Source: an uncultured Sphingomonas sp.
Lineage (GTDB): Bacteria > Pseudomonadota > Alphaproteobacteria > Sphingomonadales > Sphingomonadaceae
Length of the DNA stretch: 64,000 nt
Assembly: GCF_937871615.1 (NCBI RefSeq)
Contig: NZ_CALMPA010000045.1
Location: 124,001-188,000, forward strand
Direction: 5' to 3'
In this document: in pieces, positions 1 through 7,517 of the stretch
Position numbering within the stretch: the stretch's first letter is position 1
How the letters are laid out: each line of letters starts with the position of its first letter
Position numbers and translations under genes: made by a program
Notes under the pieces: generated by a model
The model's input: only the letters and a program-made list of their open reading frames with translations
Database searches by the model: none
What the model was told of the DNA's origin: nothing

Positions 1-228
1 CGCGATATCCGCCCCCGCCTCGAAATAGGCGCGGTGGATCGCCTCCGGCACCTCCGGCTTTGTCAGCGCGAGGATGTCGTTATTGCCCTTCTGATCGCGC
101 GACAGGCCGAGATTGCCGGCATAATCCGCCTCGGACAGCTTCCAGCCCTGAATCTCCGTGCCGAACGCGCCATCGGTAATCAGGATGCGCTTCGCCGCTT
201 CCGCGTTGAAGATATCGCGTACAGTCAT
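1..228 (-). CDS. metH: Methionine synthase, homocysteine S-methyltransferase module (N-terminal part, cut by window edge)
   Basis: Only the first 76 codons are inside the window; the gene continues beyond position 1. The ATG is at 226-228 on the minus strand. The translation contains ILITDGAFGTEIQ near residue 16 and then NNDILALTKPEVPEAIHRAY, the classic opening of the cobalamin-dependent MetH homocysteine-binding barrel. The enzyme transfers a methyl group from methyltetrahydrofolate to homocysteine in the cytosol. It lies 37 bp downstream of metF, which makes the methyl donor, so the two are very probably co-transcribed. In many sphingomonads MetH is split into two polypeptides; whether that holds here cannot be seen. 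Confidence 0.9.
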   Translation of the reverse strand, partial: MTVRDIFNAEAAKRILITDGAFGTEIQGWKLSEADYAGNLGLSRDQKGNNDILALTKPEVPEAIHRAYFEAGADIA

Positions 229-265
229 GGTTCTACTCCATCGCCCGGCCAGTGCCGGGATATCG

Positions 266-1207
266 TTAGGCCGCGACGGCGCGCGCGCCGGCCTTCGCCC
301 GCACGCCGAGCAGGTGGCAGATCGCGAAGGAAAGCTCGGCGCGGTTCAGCGTGTAGAAGTGGAATTGCTTCACCCCGCCGGCATAGAGCTTGCGACATAA
401 TTCGGCGGTGAGCGTCGCGGCGACGAGCTGGCGCGCGTCGGGCAGATCATCCAGCCCTTCGAACAGCCGCCCCATCCATGGCGGCACGGCGGTGCCGCAC
501 ATCGCGCTCATCCGCTGGACGGCGGCGAAATTGGATACCGGCATGATGCCCGGCACCATCTCCGCGTCGATCCCCGCCGCCGCCGCGCGATCGCGAAAGC
601 GGAAGAAGGTTTCAGGTTCGAAGAAAAATTGCGTGATCCCGCGTGTGGCGCCGGCATCGACCTTGCGCTTCAGATTGTCGAGATCGGCGGCGGCATCGGC
701 TGAATCCGGGTGTTTTTCCGGATAAGCGGCAACCGACAGCTCGAACGGATGCAGCTTGCGCAGCCCTTCGACCAGCGCGGCGGCATTCTCATAGCCGCCG
801 GGGTGCGCCGCATAACGCGCGCCCTGCACCGGCGGATCGCCGCGCAGCGCGACGATGTGCCGCACGCCCGCCGCCCAATATTCGCGCGCCACCGCGTCGA
901 TCTCCTCGCGCGTCGCCTCCACGCAGGTAAGATGCGCGGCGGCGGGAATCGCGGTTTCGCGCGCGATGCGGGCGACGGTCGCATGGGTCCGCTCGCGGGT
1001 CGAGCCGCCCGCGCCATAAGTGACCGAGACGAAACGCGGGCCGAGCGGCGCGAGCGTGGAGATCGAACGCCACAGCGTCTCCTCCATCTTCTCCGTCTTG
1101 GGCGGGAAGAATTCGAAACTTACGTCGATATCGCCCGCCACATCGGCATAGAGCGGCCCATCGAGCGCGCGGCGCGCCTCCTCAAGCTGATTGAGCGATA
1201 ACGTCAT
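266..1207 (-). CDS. metF: Methylenetetrahydrofolate reductase
   Basis: A 313-residue protein of normal MetF length. It reduces 5,10-methylenetetrahydrofolate to 5-methyltetrahydrofolate with FAD in the cytosol. The FEFFPPK motif at residues 31-37 carries the glutamate (E32) that aligns with the catalytic acid of E. coli MetF. A later FEPETFF segment and the conserved GIMPVSN motif, which sits at the folate/FAD site, are also present. The ATG overlaps the stop of the upstream ArsR-methyltransferase gene (ATGA), so translation is probably coupled. metH follows 37 bp downstream. Confidence 0.95.
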   Translation of the reverse strand: MTLSLNQLEEARRALDGPLYADVAGDIDVSFEFFPPKTEKMEETLWRSISTLAPLGPRFVSVTYGAGGSTRERTHATVARIARETAIPAAAHLTCVEATREEIDAVAREYWAAGVRHIVALRGDPPVQGARYAAHPGGYENAAALVEGLRKLHPFELSVAAYPEKHPDSADAAADLDNLKRKVDAGATRGITQFFFEPETFFRFRDRAAAAGIDAEMVPGIMPVSNFAAVQRMSAMCGTAVPPWMGRLFEGLDDLPDARQLVAATLTAELCRKLYAGGVKQFHFYTLNRAELSFAICHLLGVRAKAGARAVAA

Positions 1208-2163
1208 GCCGCCTTCACCTCACGCAAGGCCGCGCCCTGACGGACGCCGAGCCACAATTTCACCGTCAACTCCCCGCCCGCCAGCGTCTCTACCTGCGCC
1301 AGCGTCAACCCGGCGGCGGTGAACCATCGTTCGATCTGCGCATCGGAAAAGCCAAGCCGGGTATGCGCATCGCGCGCGCGTAATTCCTCACGATCGTGCG
1401 GCGCGAAATCCGCGATCAGCAGCCGCCCGCCCGGCGCCAGCACGCGCGCCGCTTCCGCGATCGCGGCCCCCGGCTGCTGCGCGAAATGAAGGACGTGGTG
1501 GATGATCGCCACATCCGCTTCGCCATCGCCCATCGGCAGCGCATAGAGATCCGCCTGGCGCAGCTCGACATTCGCAAGCCCTCGCTCGCCCAGCTTGGCG
1601 CGGGCGAGGCGCAGCATTTCGGAGCTGCGATCAATGCCCAACGCCGTGTCCGCGCGCGGCGCGAACAGTTCGATCATCCGCCCGGTTCCGGTGCCGATGT
1701 CGATCAGCCGCCCGACCGGCGCCTCGCCGAGCGCGGCGAGCATCGACGCCTCCACTTCGCTTTCCGCGACATGCATCGAGCGGATCGCATCCCATTCGCC
1801 GGCATTCGCCTCGAACCAGGCAGCCGCCGATGCCGCGCGATCGGCACGCACCGCCGCCAGCCGCGCCACGTCCGCCGCCGCCTGACGATCCGGGCTTGCC
1901 ACCTCCCAGCGATCGAGCGCCGCCGCGATCGGCGCCACCGCCTCGATCGGGCCAAGCGCCACGAACACCCAACTCCCCTCCTTGCGCCGCTCGGCAAGGC
2001 CGGCATCGCAGAGGATTTTCACATGCCGCGAAACCCGCGGCTGGCTCTGCCCCAGCACCTGCGCCAATTCGCCCACGGACAGTTCCATCGTGCGCAGCAG
2101 GCGCAGGATGCGCAGCCGCGAGGAATCGGCGAGAGCACGGAAGATTTCGAGCGCGTCGATCAT
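1204..2163 (-). CDS. ArsR-type regulator fused to a SAM-dependent methyltransferase domain (SahR-like)
   Basis: A 319-residue two-domain protein. Residues 1-90 form an ArsR winged helix with recognition-helix sequence QSQPRVSRHVKIL. Residues about 120-300 form a class I methyltransferase fold with SAM motif I (LIDIGTGTGR, 153-162) and a later HHVLHF/ADFAPHD pattern. The gene heads the metF-metH operon. ArsR proteins with this architecture next to methionine-cycle genes include SahR, a repressor of methionine-cycle genes relieved by S-adenosylhomocysteine. Here the methyltransferase fold would act as the ligand sensor (inference). A perfect 20-bp palindrome lies 11 bp upstream of the start, which fits autoregulation. 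It could instead be an active methyltransferase. Confidence 0.85.
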   Translation of the reverse strand: MIDALEIFRALADSSRLRILRLLRTMELSVGELAQVLGQSQPRVSRHVKILCDAGLAERRKEGSWVFVALGPIEAVAPIAAALDRWEVASPDRQAAADVARLAAVRADRAASAAAWFEANAGEWDAIRSMHVAESEVEASMLAALGEAPVGRLIDIGTGTGRMIELFAPRADTALGIDRSSEMLRLARAKLGERGLANVELRQADLYALPMGDGEADVAIIHHVLHFAQQPGAAIAEAARVLAPGGRLLIADFAPHDREELRARDAHTRLGFSDAQIERWFTAAGLTLAQVETLAGGELTVKLWLGVRQGAALREVKAA

Positions 2164-2173
2164 GGAAATGAAG

Positions 2174-2193
2174 ATATAAAGATATCTTTATAT
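2174..2193. promoter_or_regulatory. Perfect 20-bp palindrome, likely SahR-type operator
   Basis: ATATAAAGATATCTTTATAT is a perfect palindrome in a GC-rich context, 10 bp before the start codon of the ArsR-methyltransferase gene. Position and symmetry suit a dimeric ArsR repressor controlling the regulator-metF-metH operon. Binding is inferred from layout. Confidence 0.75.
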
Positions 2194-2301
2194 GAGGTCA
2201 ACGCCTCACCCGGCCACCGATCACTTGCGGAGCGAAACCGGCTGGGCCACGTTATCCGCCTCGTCGCCGGCGCGCCGGCATCCGACAATGGGAGTGATTA
2301 G

Positions 2302-2661
2302 ATGAAGCAGATCGCCACTTTCGCATTCGCGATCGCCGCCGTGGCAAGCCTGGGCGCGTGCAGCAAGAACGCGCAGGATCAGAGCGCCGAGGCCGCCAAC
2401 GCGATCGGCGCGGACCTGGGCGCGACAACGCGCAACGCGGTGGACGACGTGCAGGCCGCAACCGATCAGGCGCTGGATCGCGCCGGCTCCGCGATGGACA
2501 ATGCCGGCGACAAGCTGAAAGCCGGCAGCGAGAAAGCCGACAAGTCGCTCGACCAGCATCTCGACAAGGCGGGCGACGCGATCAGGAACGGTGCGGATCG
2601 CGCGCGCGACGCCACCGGCAACGCGCTGAAAGACGCCGGCAACACGATCGACAAGCATTGA
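2302..2661 (+). CDS. Small lipoprotein with amphipathic-helix repeats
   Basis: A 119-residue protein opening with a signal peptide and lipobox (LGAC, lipidated Cys at residue 20). The mature part is alanine-rich and highly charged. It has repeating segments of about 11 residues (for example KADKSLDQHLDKAGDAIRNG) that should form long amphipathic helices, resembling LEA or apolipoprotein-like proteins. GGGAG stands 8 nt before the ATG. The stop overlaps the TTG start of a second tiny lipoprotein. Function is unknown; an envelope stress or surface-coating role is only a guess. Confidence 0.8.
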   Translation: MKQIATFAFAIAAVASLGACSKNAQDQSAEAANAIGADLGATTRNAVDDVQAATDQALDRAGSAMDNAGDKLKAGSEKADKSLDQHLDKAGDAIRNGADRARDATGNALKDAGNTIDKH

Positions 2662-2840
2662 TCGCGCGGCTCGCGGCGGGGGTGTCGCTGGCGCTTCTCG
2701 CCGCCTGCTCCTCGCAACCGGCGGCACCCGGCGCGGTTACGCCGGACGAGGAACGACAGTTGAACGAGGCCGCCGCGATGCTCGATGCCAATAGCGTCAG
2801 CGCGGCGGCGGTGATCGACAATGATGAGGACGGGCAATGA
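2658..2840 (+). CDS. Tiny lipoprotein (60 residues), TTG start
   Basis: Read from a TTG that overlaps the preceding stop (TTGA). The product begins MIARLAAGVSLALLAACSSQ, a complete signal peptide with lipobox LAAC (lipid Cys at residue 17). It then has a short Pro/Ala linker and an acidic tail, DEERQLNEAAAMLDAN and IDNDEDGQ. No methionine start exists close by in this frame, and an upstream in-frame extension would lie antiparallel to no known family. The last 4 bp overlap the ATG of the next gene (ATGA), so three genes are chained by overlaps. The lipobox and both overlaps argue that it is real. Function unknown. Confidence 0.7.
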   Translation: MIARLAAGVSLALLAACSSQPAAPGAVTPDEERQLNEAAAMLDANSVSAAAVIDNDEDGQ

Positions 2841-3784
2841 CCAAATGTCGTCTCGGCGCGACCGATCTCGAAATCACGCCGCTGGTGCTGGGCGGCAACG
2901 TGTTCGGCTGGACGGCGGACCGCGCGGCGAGCTTCGCGGTGCTCGATGCGTTCGTCGACGCCGGTGGCACGATGATCGACACGGCGGACGTCTATTCGGC
3001 CTGGGCGCCCGGCCATAAGGGCGGCGAATCCGAAAGCATGATCGGCGAATGGCTGCGCGCCACCGGCAAGCGCGATAGGGTGCTGCTTGCCACCAAGGTC
3101 GGGATGTTGCCCGGTGACGGTGGCGAGAAGCTGGCGCCCGCGCGGATCGCGGCGGCGTGCGACGCGTCTCTCAAGCGGCTCGGCACCGATCGCATCGACC
3201 TTTATTTCGCGCATCAGGATGATGATGCGACGCCGCAGGAAGCAGCGCTGGAGGCGTTCGCGAAGCTGGTCGATGCCGGCAAGGTGCGCGTGCTGGGCGC
3301 CTCGAATTTCCACGCCACGCGGCTAAAATCAGCAAACGATGCGGCCGCGGCGGCCGGGTTTCCGCGCTATCATGTCCTCCAGCCCGAATATAATCTCGTC
3401 AGCCGCCACAGGTTCGAGGGCGAGCTTGAGGATTATTGCATCGAGCATAACGTCGGCGTGGTGCCCTATTACGCCCTCGCCTCGGGCTTCCTCACCGGCA
3501 AATATCGCTCGCGCGACGATCTGGGCAAAAGCGTGCGCGGCGGGCGGATGGGGGATTTGCTGGAGGGCAAGGGGCGCACCATGCTCGATGCACTCGATGC
3601 GGTGGCAGCGGAAACGGGCGCTTCGCTGGCGCAGATCGCGCTTGCGTGGCTGATCGCGCAGCCCGGCGTCACCGCGCCGATCGCAAGTGCCACCAGCACC
3701 GCGCAACTCGCGGAACTGATGCCCGCGACCGAACTGGCGCTGTCAGCCGAGCAGCTCGCCCGCCTCACCGATGCCGGGGCGTGA
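2837..3784 (+). CDS. Aldo/keto reductase
   Basis: A 315-residue cytosolic NADPH-dependent oxidoreductase of the AKR superfamily, of normal length. The catalytic tetrad is visible: D48 and Y53 in MIDTADVYS, K87 in ATKVGM, and H126 in YFAHQDD. The N-terminal LGATDLEITPLVLGGNVFGW is typical of the YajO/Tas-like bacterial branch. The substrate is probably an aldehyde or ketone but cannot be assigned. Its ATG overlaps the stop of the upstream lipoprotein gene, an unusual partnership with no obvious functional link. Confidence 0.9.
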   Translation: MTKCRLGATDLEITPLVLGGNVFGWTADRAASFAVLDAFVDAGGTMIDTADVYSAWAPGHKGGESESMIGEWLRATGKRDRVLLATKVGMLPGDGGEKLAPARIAAACDASLKRLGTDRIDLYFAHQDDDATPQEAALEAFAKLVDAGKVRVLGASNFHATRLKSANDAAAAAGFPRYHVLQPEYNLVSRHRFEGELEDYCIEHNVGVVPYYALASGFLTGKYRSRDDLGKSVRGGRMGDLLEGKGRTMLDALDAVAAETGASLAQIALAWLIAQPGVTAPIASATSTAQLAELMPATELALSAEQLARLTDAGA

Positions 3785-3839
3785 GCGGCTCCCGGCCTGG
3801 TAGCGGAATGGCAACCCCTTCGCGGCTATAGCGCGCATC

Positions 3840-4469
3840 ATGGTCCACCCCTCCTATATCGCGCTTGGTATCGCGACGGTCTGCGCCGCCACCTCGGTGA
3901 CGCTGGCGGCATCGCGCTCGGCAGCGCAACCGATCCTCGTCTCTCGTGAGGTGCCGCCGGTATCGCGCCCGGCGTCGAAGCCCGCGCCGATCAGCGATCC
4001 CGCCGCTTATACCGTAAAGCATATTCTGCCGATCAAAGGCCCGATGCGGATGGGCGATTTCCACTGGGACGAAAGCGCCGCGCCCAAGAGCGGACGGATC
4101 ATCATCACCGTCGATCTCGCCGCGCAGGTCATCAGTATCTTCCGCGACGGCTATGAAATCGGCACGGCCGCCGTCCTCTATGGCGCGGACGCCAAACCCA
4201 CCCCCACCGGCGTCTATCCGATCACGCAGAAGGATGCCGATCACGTATCGAACATCTATAACGCGCCGATGCCCTATATGCTGCGGCTGACCAACGACGG
4301 CATCTCGATCCACGCGAGCGAAGTGCGCGATGGTTATATGACGCACGGCTGCATCGGCGTGCCGGAGCCTTTCGCGAAGAAGCTGTTCAACGCGGTGAAG
4401 CTCGGCGACACGGTCATCGTCACCCATGGCGAGAAGCTGAGCGTCGGCCAGCCGGTGACGGCGGCCTGA
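3840..4469 (+). CDS. L,D-transpeptidase (YkuD domain)
   Basis: A 209-residue exported protein. A signal peptide or membrane anchor covers residues 1-30, then a Pro-rich linker, then a YkuD catalytic domain from about residue 85. The family signature is intact: H158 in ISIHAS, then MTHGCIGVP with H169 and nucleophile C171. Such enzymes crosslink peptidoglycan stems (3-3 links) or attach proteins to them in the periplasm. It is transcribed convergently with the gamma-glutamyltransferase gene and appears monocistronic. Confidence 0.9.
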   Translation: MVHPSYIALGIATVCAATSVTLAASRSAAQPILVSREVPPVSRPASKPAPISDPAAYTVKHILPIKGPMRMGDFHWDESAAPKSGRIIITVDLAAQVISIFRDGYEIGTAAVLYGADAKPTPTGVYPITQKDADHVSNIYNAPMPYMLRLTNDGISIHASEVRDGYMTHGCIGVPEPFAKKLFNAVKLGDTVIVTHGEKLSVGQPVTAA

Positions 4470-4506
4470 GGCGGCGGATCGACGTTCCGTTCCGCTCCGG
4501 TCACCG

Positions 4507-6228
4507 TCAAAAAGCGATGGCGGCGGCTCCGGGGCGGCGGGGGTCGGCGGCGCCGAGGAACAGGCCGCGATCAATCATGATCGACTGGGCGCTGCCCATG
4601 GTTTCATCCGATATGACCGGATGCCCCATCCGCTCCAGAAGCGCGCGCGTATCGGGATTGAAATTGGGTTCGACGCGCAGATTGTCGTTCGCCGCCTGGA
4701 AGATGCGCGGCTGATGTGTCGCCTCGTCGATGTTGAGACCGAAATCGACGACATCCACCACGATCTGCAACACCGTGTCGATGATCGTGCTGCCGCCCGG
4801 CGAGCCGGTGACGACCCACGGCTTGCCATCCTTGAACAGCATCGTCGGCATCATCGTGGACAACATGCGCTTGCCGGGCGCCATTGCGTTGAGCGGAGCC
4901 GGAGCGCCATCACGCAGCGCCCGCGCGGCGCCGGCGTGATCGAAATTGTTCATCTGGTTGTTGAGCAATATCCCGGTGCCGGCGATCATCACGCCGGAAC
5001 CGAAATCCGCGCCGAGCGTGTAAGTGGTGCTGACCGCATTCCCTTCAGCATCGGCGACCGAGAAGTGCGTGGTCGACGGGCTTTCGAACCGCCACGGATC
5101 GCCGACGCCCAGCATCTTCGCGGGCCGGGCGCGATCAGGATCAATGAGCTTCGCGCGTTCCCGGCCATAAGCTTTCGACACGAACCCGGCCACCGGCGCA
5201 CGCGCGAAAGCCGGATCGCCAAGATAGCGATAGCGATCGGCGTAACCCAGCTTCATCGCCTCCGCCATCACATGAAGCGAGCGCGCGGAGCCGGCCCCTG
5301 CCGATTTCAGATCGAAATTTTCCAGAATATTTAGCATGTTGATAAGCGTGGCGCCCCCGGCGCTCGCGGGCGGGGTCGTCACCACCCTGATCCCGCGATA
5401 CTCGCCCAGCAACGGCGCGCGCTCGATCGGGCGATAGGCGTTCAGGTCATCCAGCGTGATAAGCCCGCCATGCGCTTTCATATCGCTCGCGATGCGTTGC
5501 GCGACCTCACCCTTGTAGAAGCCATCCGCGCCGCGCGCCGCGATCTGGCGCAGCGTCCAGGCGAGATCGGGCAGCTTCATCGTCTCGCCCGCGCGATACA
5601 GGCTGCCATCGGCGCGGTAATATGCGGCACGGGCGGCGGCGCTGGTCGACAGGCGTTGCCTGCCCCAACTGAACACGAATGCTTCATCCGGGGTGAGCGT
5701 GATGCCCTGCTCGGCGAGCGCGATCGCCGGCTTCACCACGTCCGCCCAGGCGAGGCGGCCATATTTGCGCTGCGCGAGATACAGCCCCGCTACCGTTCCC
5801 GGCACCGACGGCGCAAGATATCCCCGGCTCGCAGCGGGCGCCTCCCGCCCCCGATCGTCGATGAACATCGAAAGCTTCGCGCCCTGTGGCGCGACCGAGC
5901 GGAAATCGACCACCACGTCCCTGCCGGTCTTCGCGTCATGGATCAGCATGAACCCGTCGCCGCCGATATTGCCCGCGCGCGGCAGCGTTACCGCGAGCGC
6001 GAAGGCGGTGGCGACCGCCGCATCCACCGCATTGCCACCGCCACGCAGGATCGCCGTGCCGACCTGCGAGGCAGGCGCGCTCTGCGAAACGACCATCCCG
6101 CGCTCTCCCACCACCGGGGAATGGATGCTGGGATATTCGAGCAACTGCTTCTGCTGCGCGCCCAACGGCGTGAGCGCGAGCGCGCCGGCGCCAATGGCCG
6201 CCAGGATGCGGGGCAAGGCTGGCATCAT
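4507..6228 (-). CDS. ggt: Gamma-glutamyltransferase
   Basis: A 573-residue proenzyme with an N-terminal signal peptide (ILAAIGAGALALTPLGAQQ), so periplasmic. It cleaves itself at the conserved TTHFSVAD site (catalytic Thr near residue 386) into two subunits and then removes or transfers gamma-glutamyl groups from peptides. SPGGSTIIDTVLQ is the usual small-subunit oxyanion region. The reading frame stays open far upstream, but the true start is the ATG at 6226-6228: it overlaps the symporter stop (ATGA), follows a GGAA ribosome site and begins the signal peptide. It is the last gene of the putative D-amino-acid salvage operon. Confidence 0.93.
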   Translation of the reverse strand: MMPALPRILAAIGAGALALTPLGAQQKQLLEYPSIHSPVVGERGMVVSQSAPASQVGTAILRGGGNAVDAAVATAFALAVTLPRAGNIGGDGFMLIHDAKTGRDVVVDFRSVAPQGAKLSMFIDDRGREAPAASRGYLAPSVPGTVAGLYLAQRKYGRLAWADVVKPAIALAEQGITLTPDEAFVFSWGRQRLSTSAAARAAYYRADGSLYRAGETMKLPDLAWTLRQIAARGADGFYKGEVAQRIASDMKAHGGLITLDDLNAYRPIERAPLLGEYRGIRVVTTPPASAGGATLINMLNILENFDLKSAGAGSARSLHVMAEAMKLGYADRYRYLGDPAFARAPVAGFVSKAYGRERAKLIDPDRARPAKMLGVGDPWRFESPSTTHFSVADAEGNAVSTTYTLGADFGSGVMIAGTGILLNNQMNNFDHAGAARALRDGAPAPLNAMAPGKRMLSTMMPTMLFKDGKPWVVTGSPGGSTIIDTVLQIVVDVVDFGLNIDEATHQPRIFQAANDNLRVEPNFNPDTRALLERMGHPVISDETMGSAQSIMIDRGLFLGAADPRRPGAAAIAF

Positions 6229-7517
6229 TCGACATTCCTTGAGGCAAACACGGTGAGGTCTATTTGCCGCTCGCTGCGCCCCACAACCGTGGCGACGGCC
6301 AGATCGGCGGTGACATTGGGAATGGTGCGGGTCATATCGAGCAGGCGATCGAACGGCAGGACGAAGCCGACGACCAGCGCGGTCTGCTCCGGCGTGATGC
6401 CGATCGTGGCGAGCACCGCCGCCAGCACGAACAACGAGCCGGAAGGCACCGGCCCCACGCCCATCGCGACCAGCGCGGTGCTGAGCGCGACGGTGACATG
6501 CGCGGCCAGGCCAAGCTCGATCCCGAAGGCCTGGGCAGAGAACATCGCCAGCGCGCCGACGTATAGCGCCGCGCCATCCATGCCGATCACCGCGCCGAGC
6601 GGCAGCACCGTGGAGGCAACCGGCTTGCCGATGCCGAGATTGTCCTCCGCCACGCGCATCGCCACCGGCAGCGCGGCGGAACTGGAGGCAGTGGAGAACC
6701 CCACCATCATCGCATCGGCGATCCCCCGGAAGAACGGCAGCGCCGGCAGCCGCGCCAGCAACCGCACCAGCCCGCCGTGAACCAGCACGGTCTGCACCAG
6801 CGAGCCACCGATCACGCACAGCCCCAGCTTCAGCACCGGCGCGAACACCGCCGCCCCGTTCGCCCCGACCACCACCGCGATCAGCGCGAACACGCCGAAC
6901 GGCGCGACCTCCATCGCGAAGCCGACGATCCGCAGCATCACCTCCGACGCGCCGGACAGCATCTCGCTGAAGACGCGCGCGCGTGGCCCGGCGGCGATCA
7001 CGCCCGCGCCGACCAACAGCGCGAAGAATATCACCGCCAGCGTATCGCCCTCGGCCATCGCCTGCACCGGATTTACCGGGATGATGCCGAGCAGCAGGGC
7101 GAGCGGCTCTTTCGGGGCGGCCACGGTCTTCGCTGCGACCGCCGCGAAGCTTACGCCCGCTCCGGGCTCCAGCAGCGCGCCGAACATCACGCCGACGCAA
7201 GCGGCGATCATCATCAGCAGCGCATAAAGGCCAAGCGTGCGCGCCCCCATCGCCCCGAGCTTTCGCGGATCGCCGAGCGCCGCGACGCCCGAGGCGATCG
7301 TGACGAAAACCAGCGGCACGACGAGCATCCGGATCAGCCGGACGAAGATATCGCCAATCCATTTGACCGCGACCGCCGACTCGCCCGCCCAGAAGCCGAC
7401 GAGCGCGCCGAGCAGCATCGCCGCGAATATCCGCTTCCACAGCGGGATGGCGAACCAGCGCCCGGCAATGCCGCGCGGCATTTCGGCGGGAGTGCTTCCC
7501 TCCGTCACCGGCGGCAA
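6225..7517 (-). CDS. Dicarboxylate/amino acid:cation symporter (DAACS family)
   Basis: A 430-residue inner-membrane protein with about eight transmembrane segments and re-entrant hairpins typical of DctA/GltP. Visible family marks are the serine-rich loop ASSSAALPVA, the MDGAALY motif and the PSGSLFV loop. It imports acidic or neutral amino acids with Na+ or H+. Its start overlaps the end of the deacylase gene by 13 bp and its stop overlaps ggt. The likely job here is importing glutamate or other amino acids released by the periplasmic hydrolases (inference from context). Confidence 0.92.
   Translation of the reverse strand: MPPVTEGSTPAEMPRGIAGRWFAIPLWKRIFAAMLLGALVGFWAGESAVAVKWIGDIFVRLIRMLVVPLVFVTIASGVAALGDPRKLGAMGARTLGLYALLMMIAACVGVMFGALLEPGAGVSFAAVAAKTVAAPKEPLALLLGIIPVNPVQAMAEGDTLAVIFFALLVGAGVIAAGPRARVFSEMLSGASEVMLRIVGFAMEVAPFGVFALIAVVVGANGAAVFAPVLKLGLCVIGGSLVQTVLVHGGLVRLLARLPALPFFRGIADAMMVGFSTASSSAALPVAMRVAEDNLGIGKPVASTVLPLGAVIGMDGAALYVGALAMFSAQAFGIELGLAAHVTVALSTALVAMGVGPVPSGSLFVLAAVLATIGITPEQTALVVGFVLPFDRLLDMTRTIPNVTADLAVATVVGRSERQIDLTVFASRNVE

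Noticed and set aside
2194-2301. SAM or SAH riboswitch in front of the metF operon
   Set aside because: No conserved riboswitch core could be recognised, and the palindrome plus ArsR-type regulator gives a simpler explanation of control.
4507-7440. Possible 977-residue fusion of gamma-glutamyltransferase with an upstream domain
   Set aside because: The upstream part is a Gly/Arg/Ala-rich shadow of the symporter frame. ggt has its own ribosome site, ATG and signal peptide at 6228.
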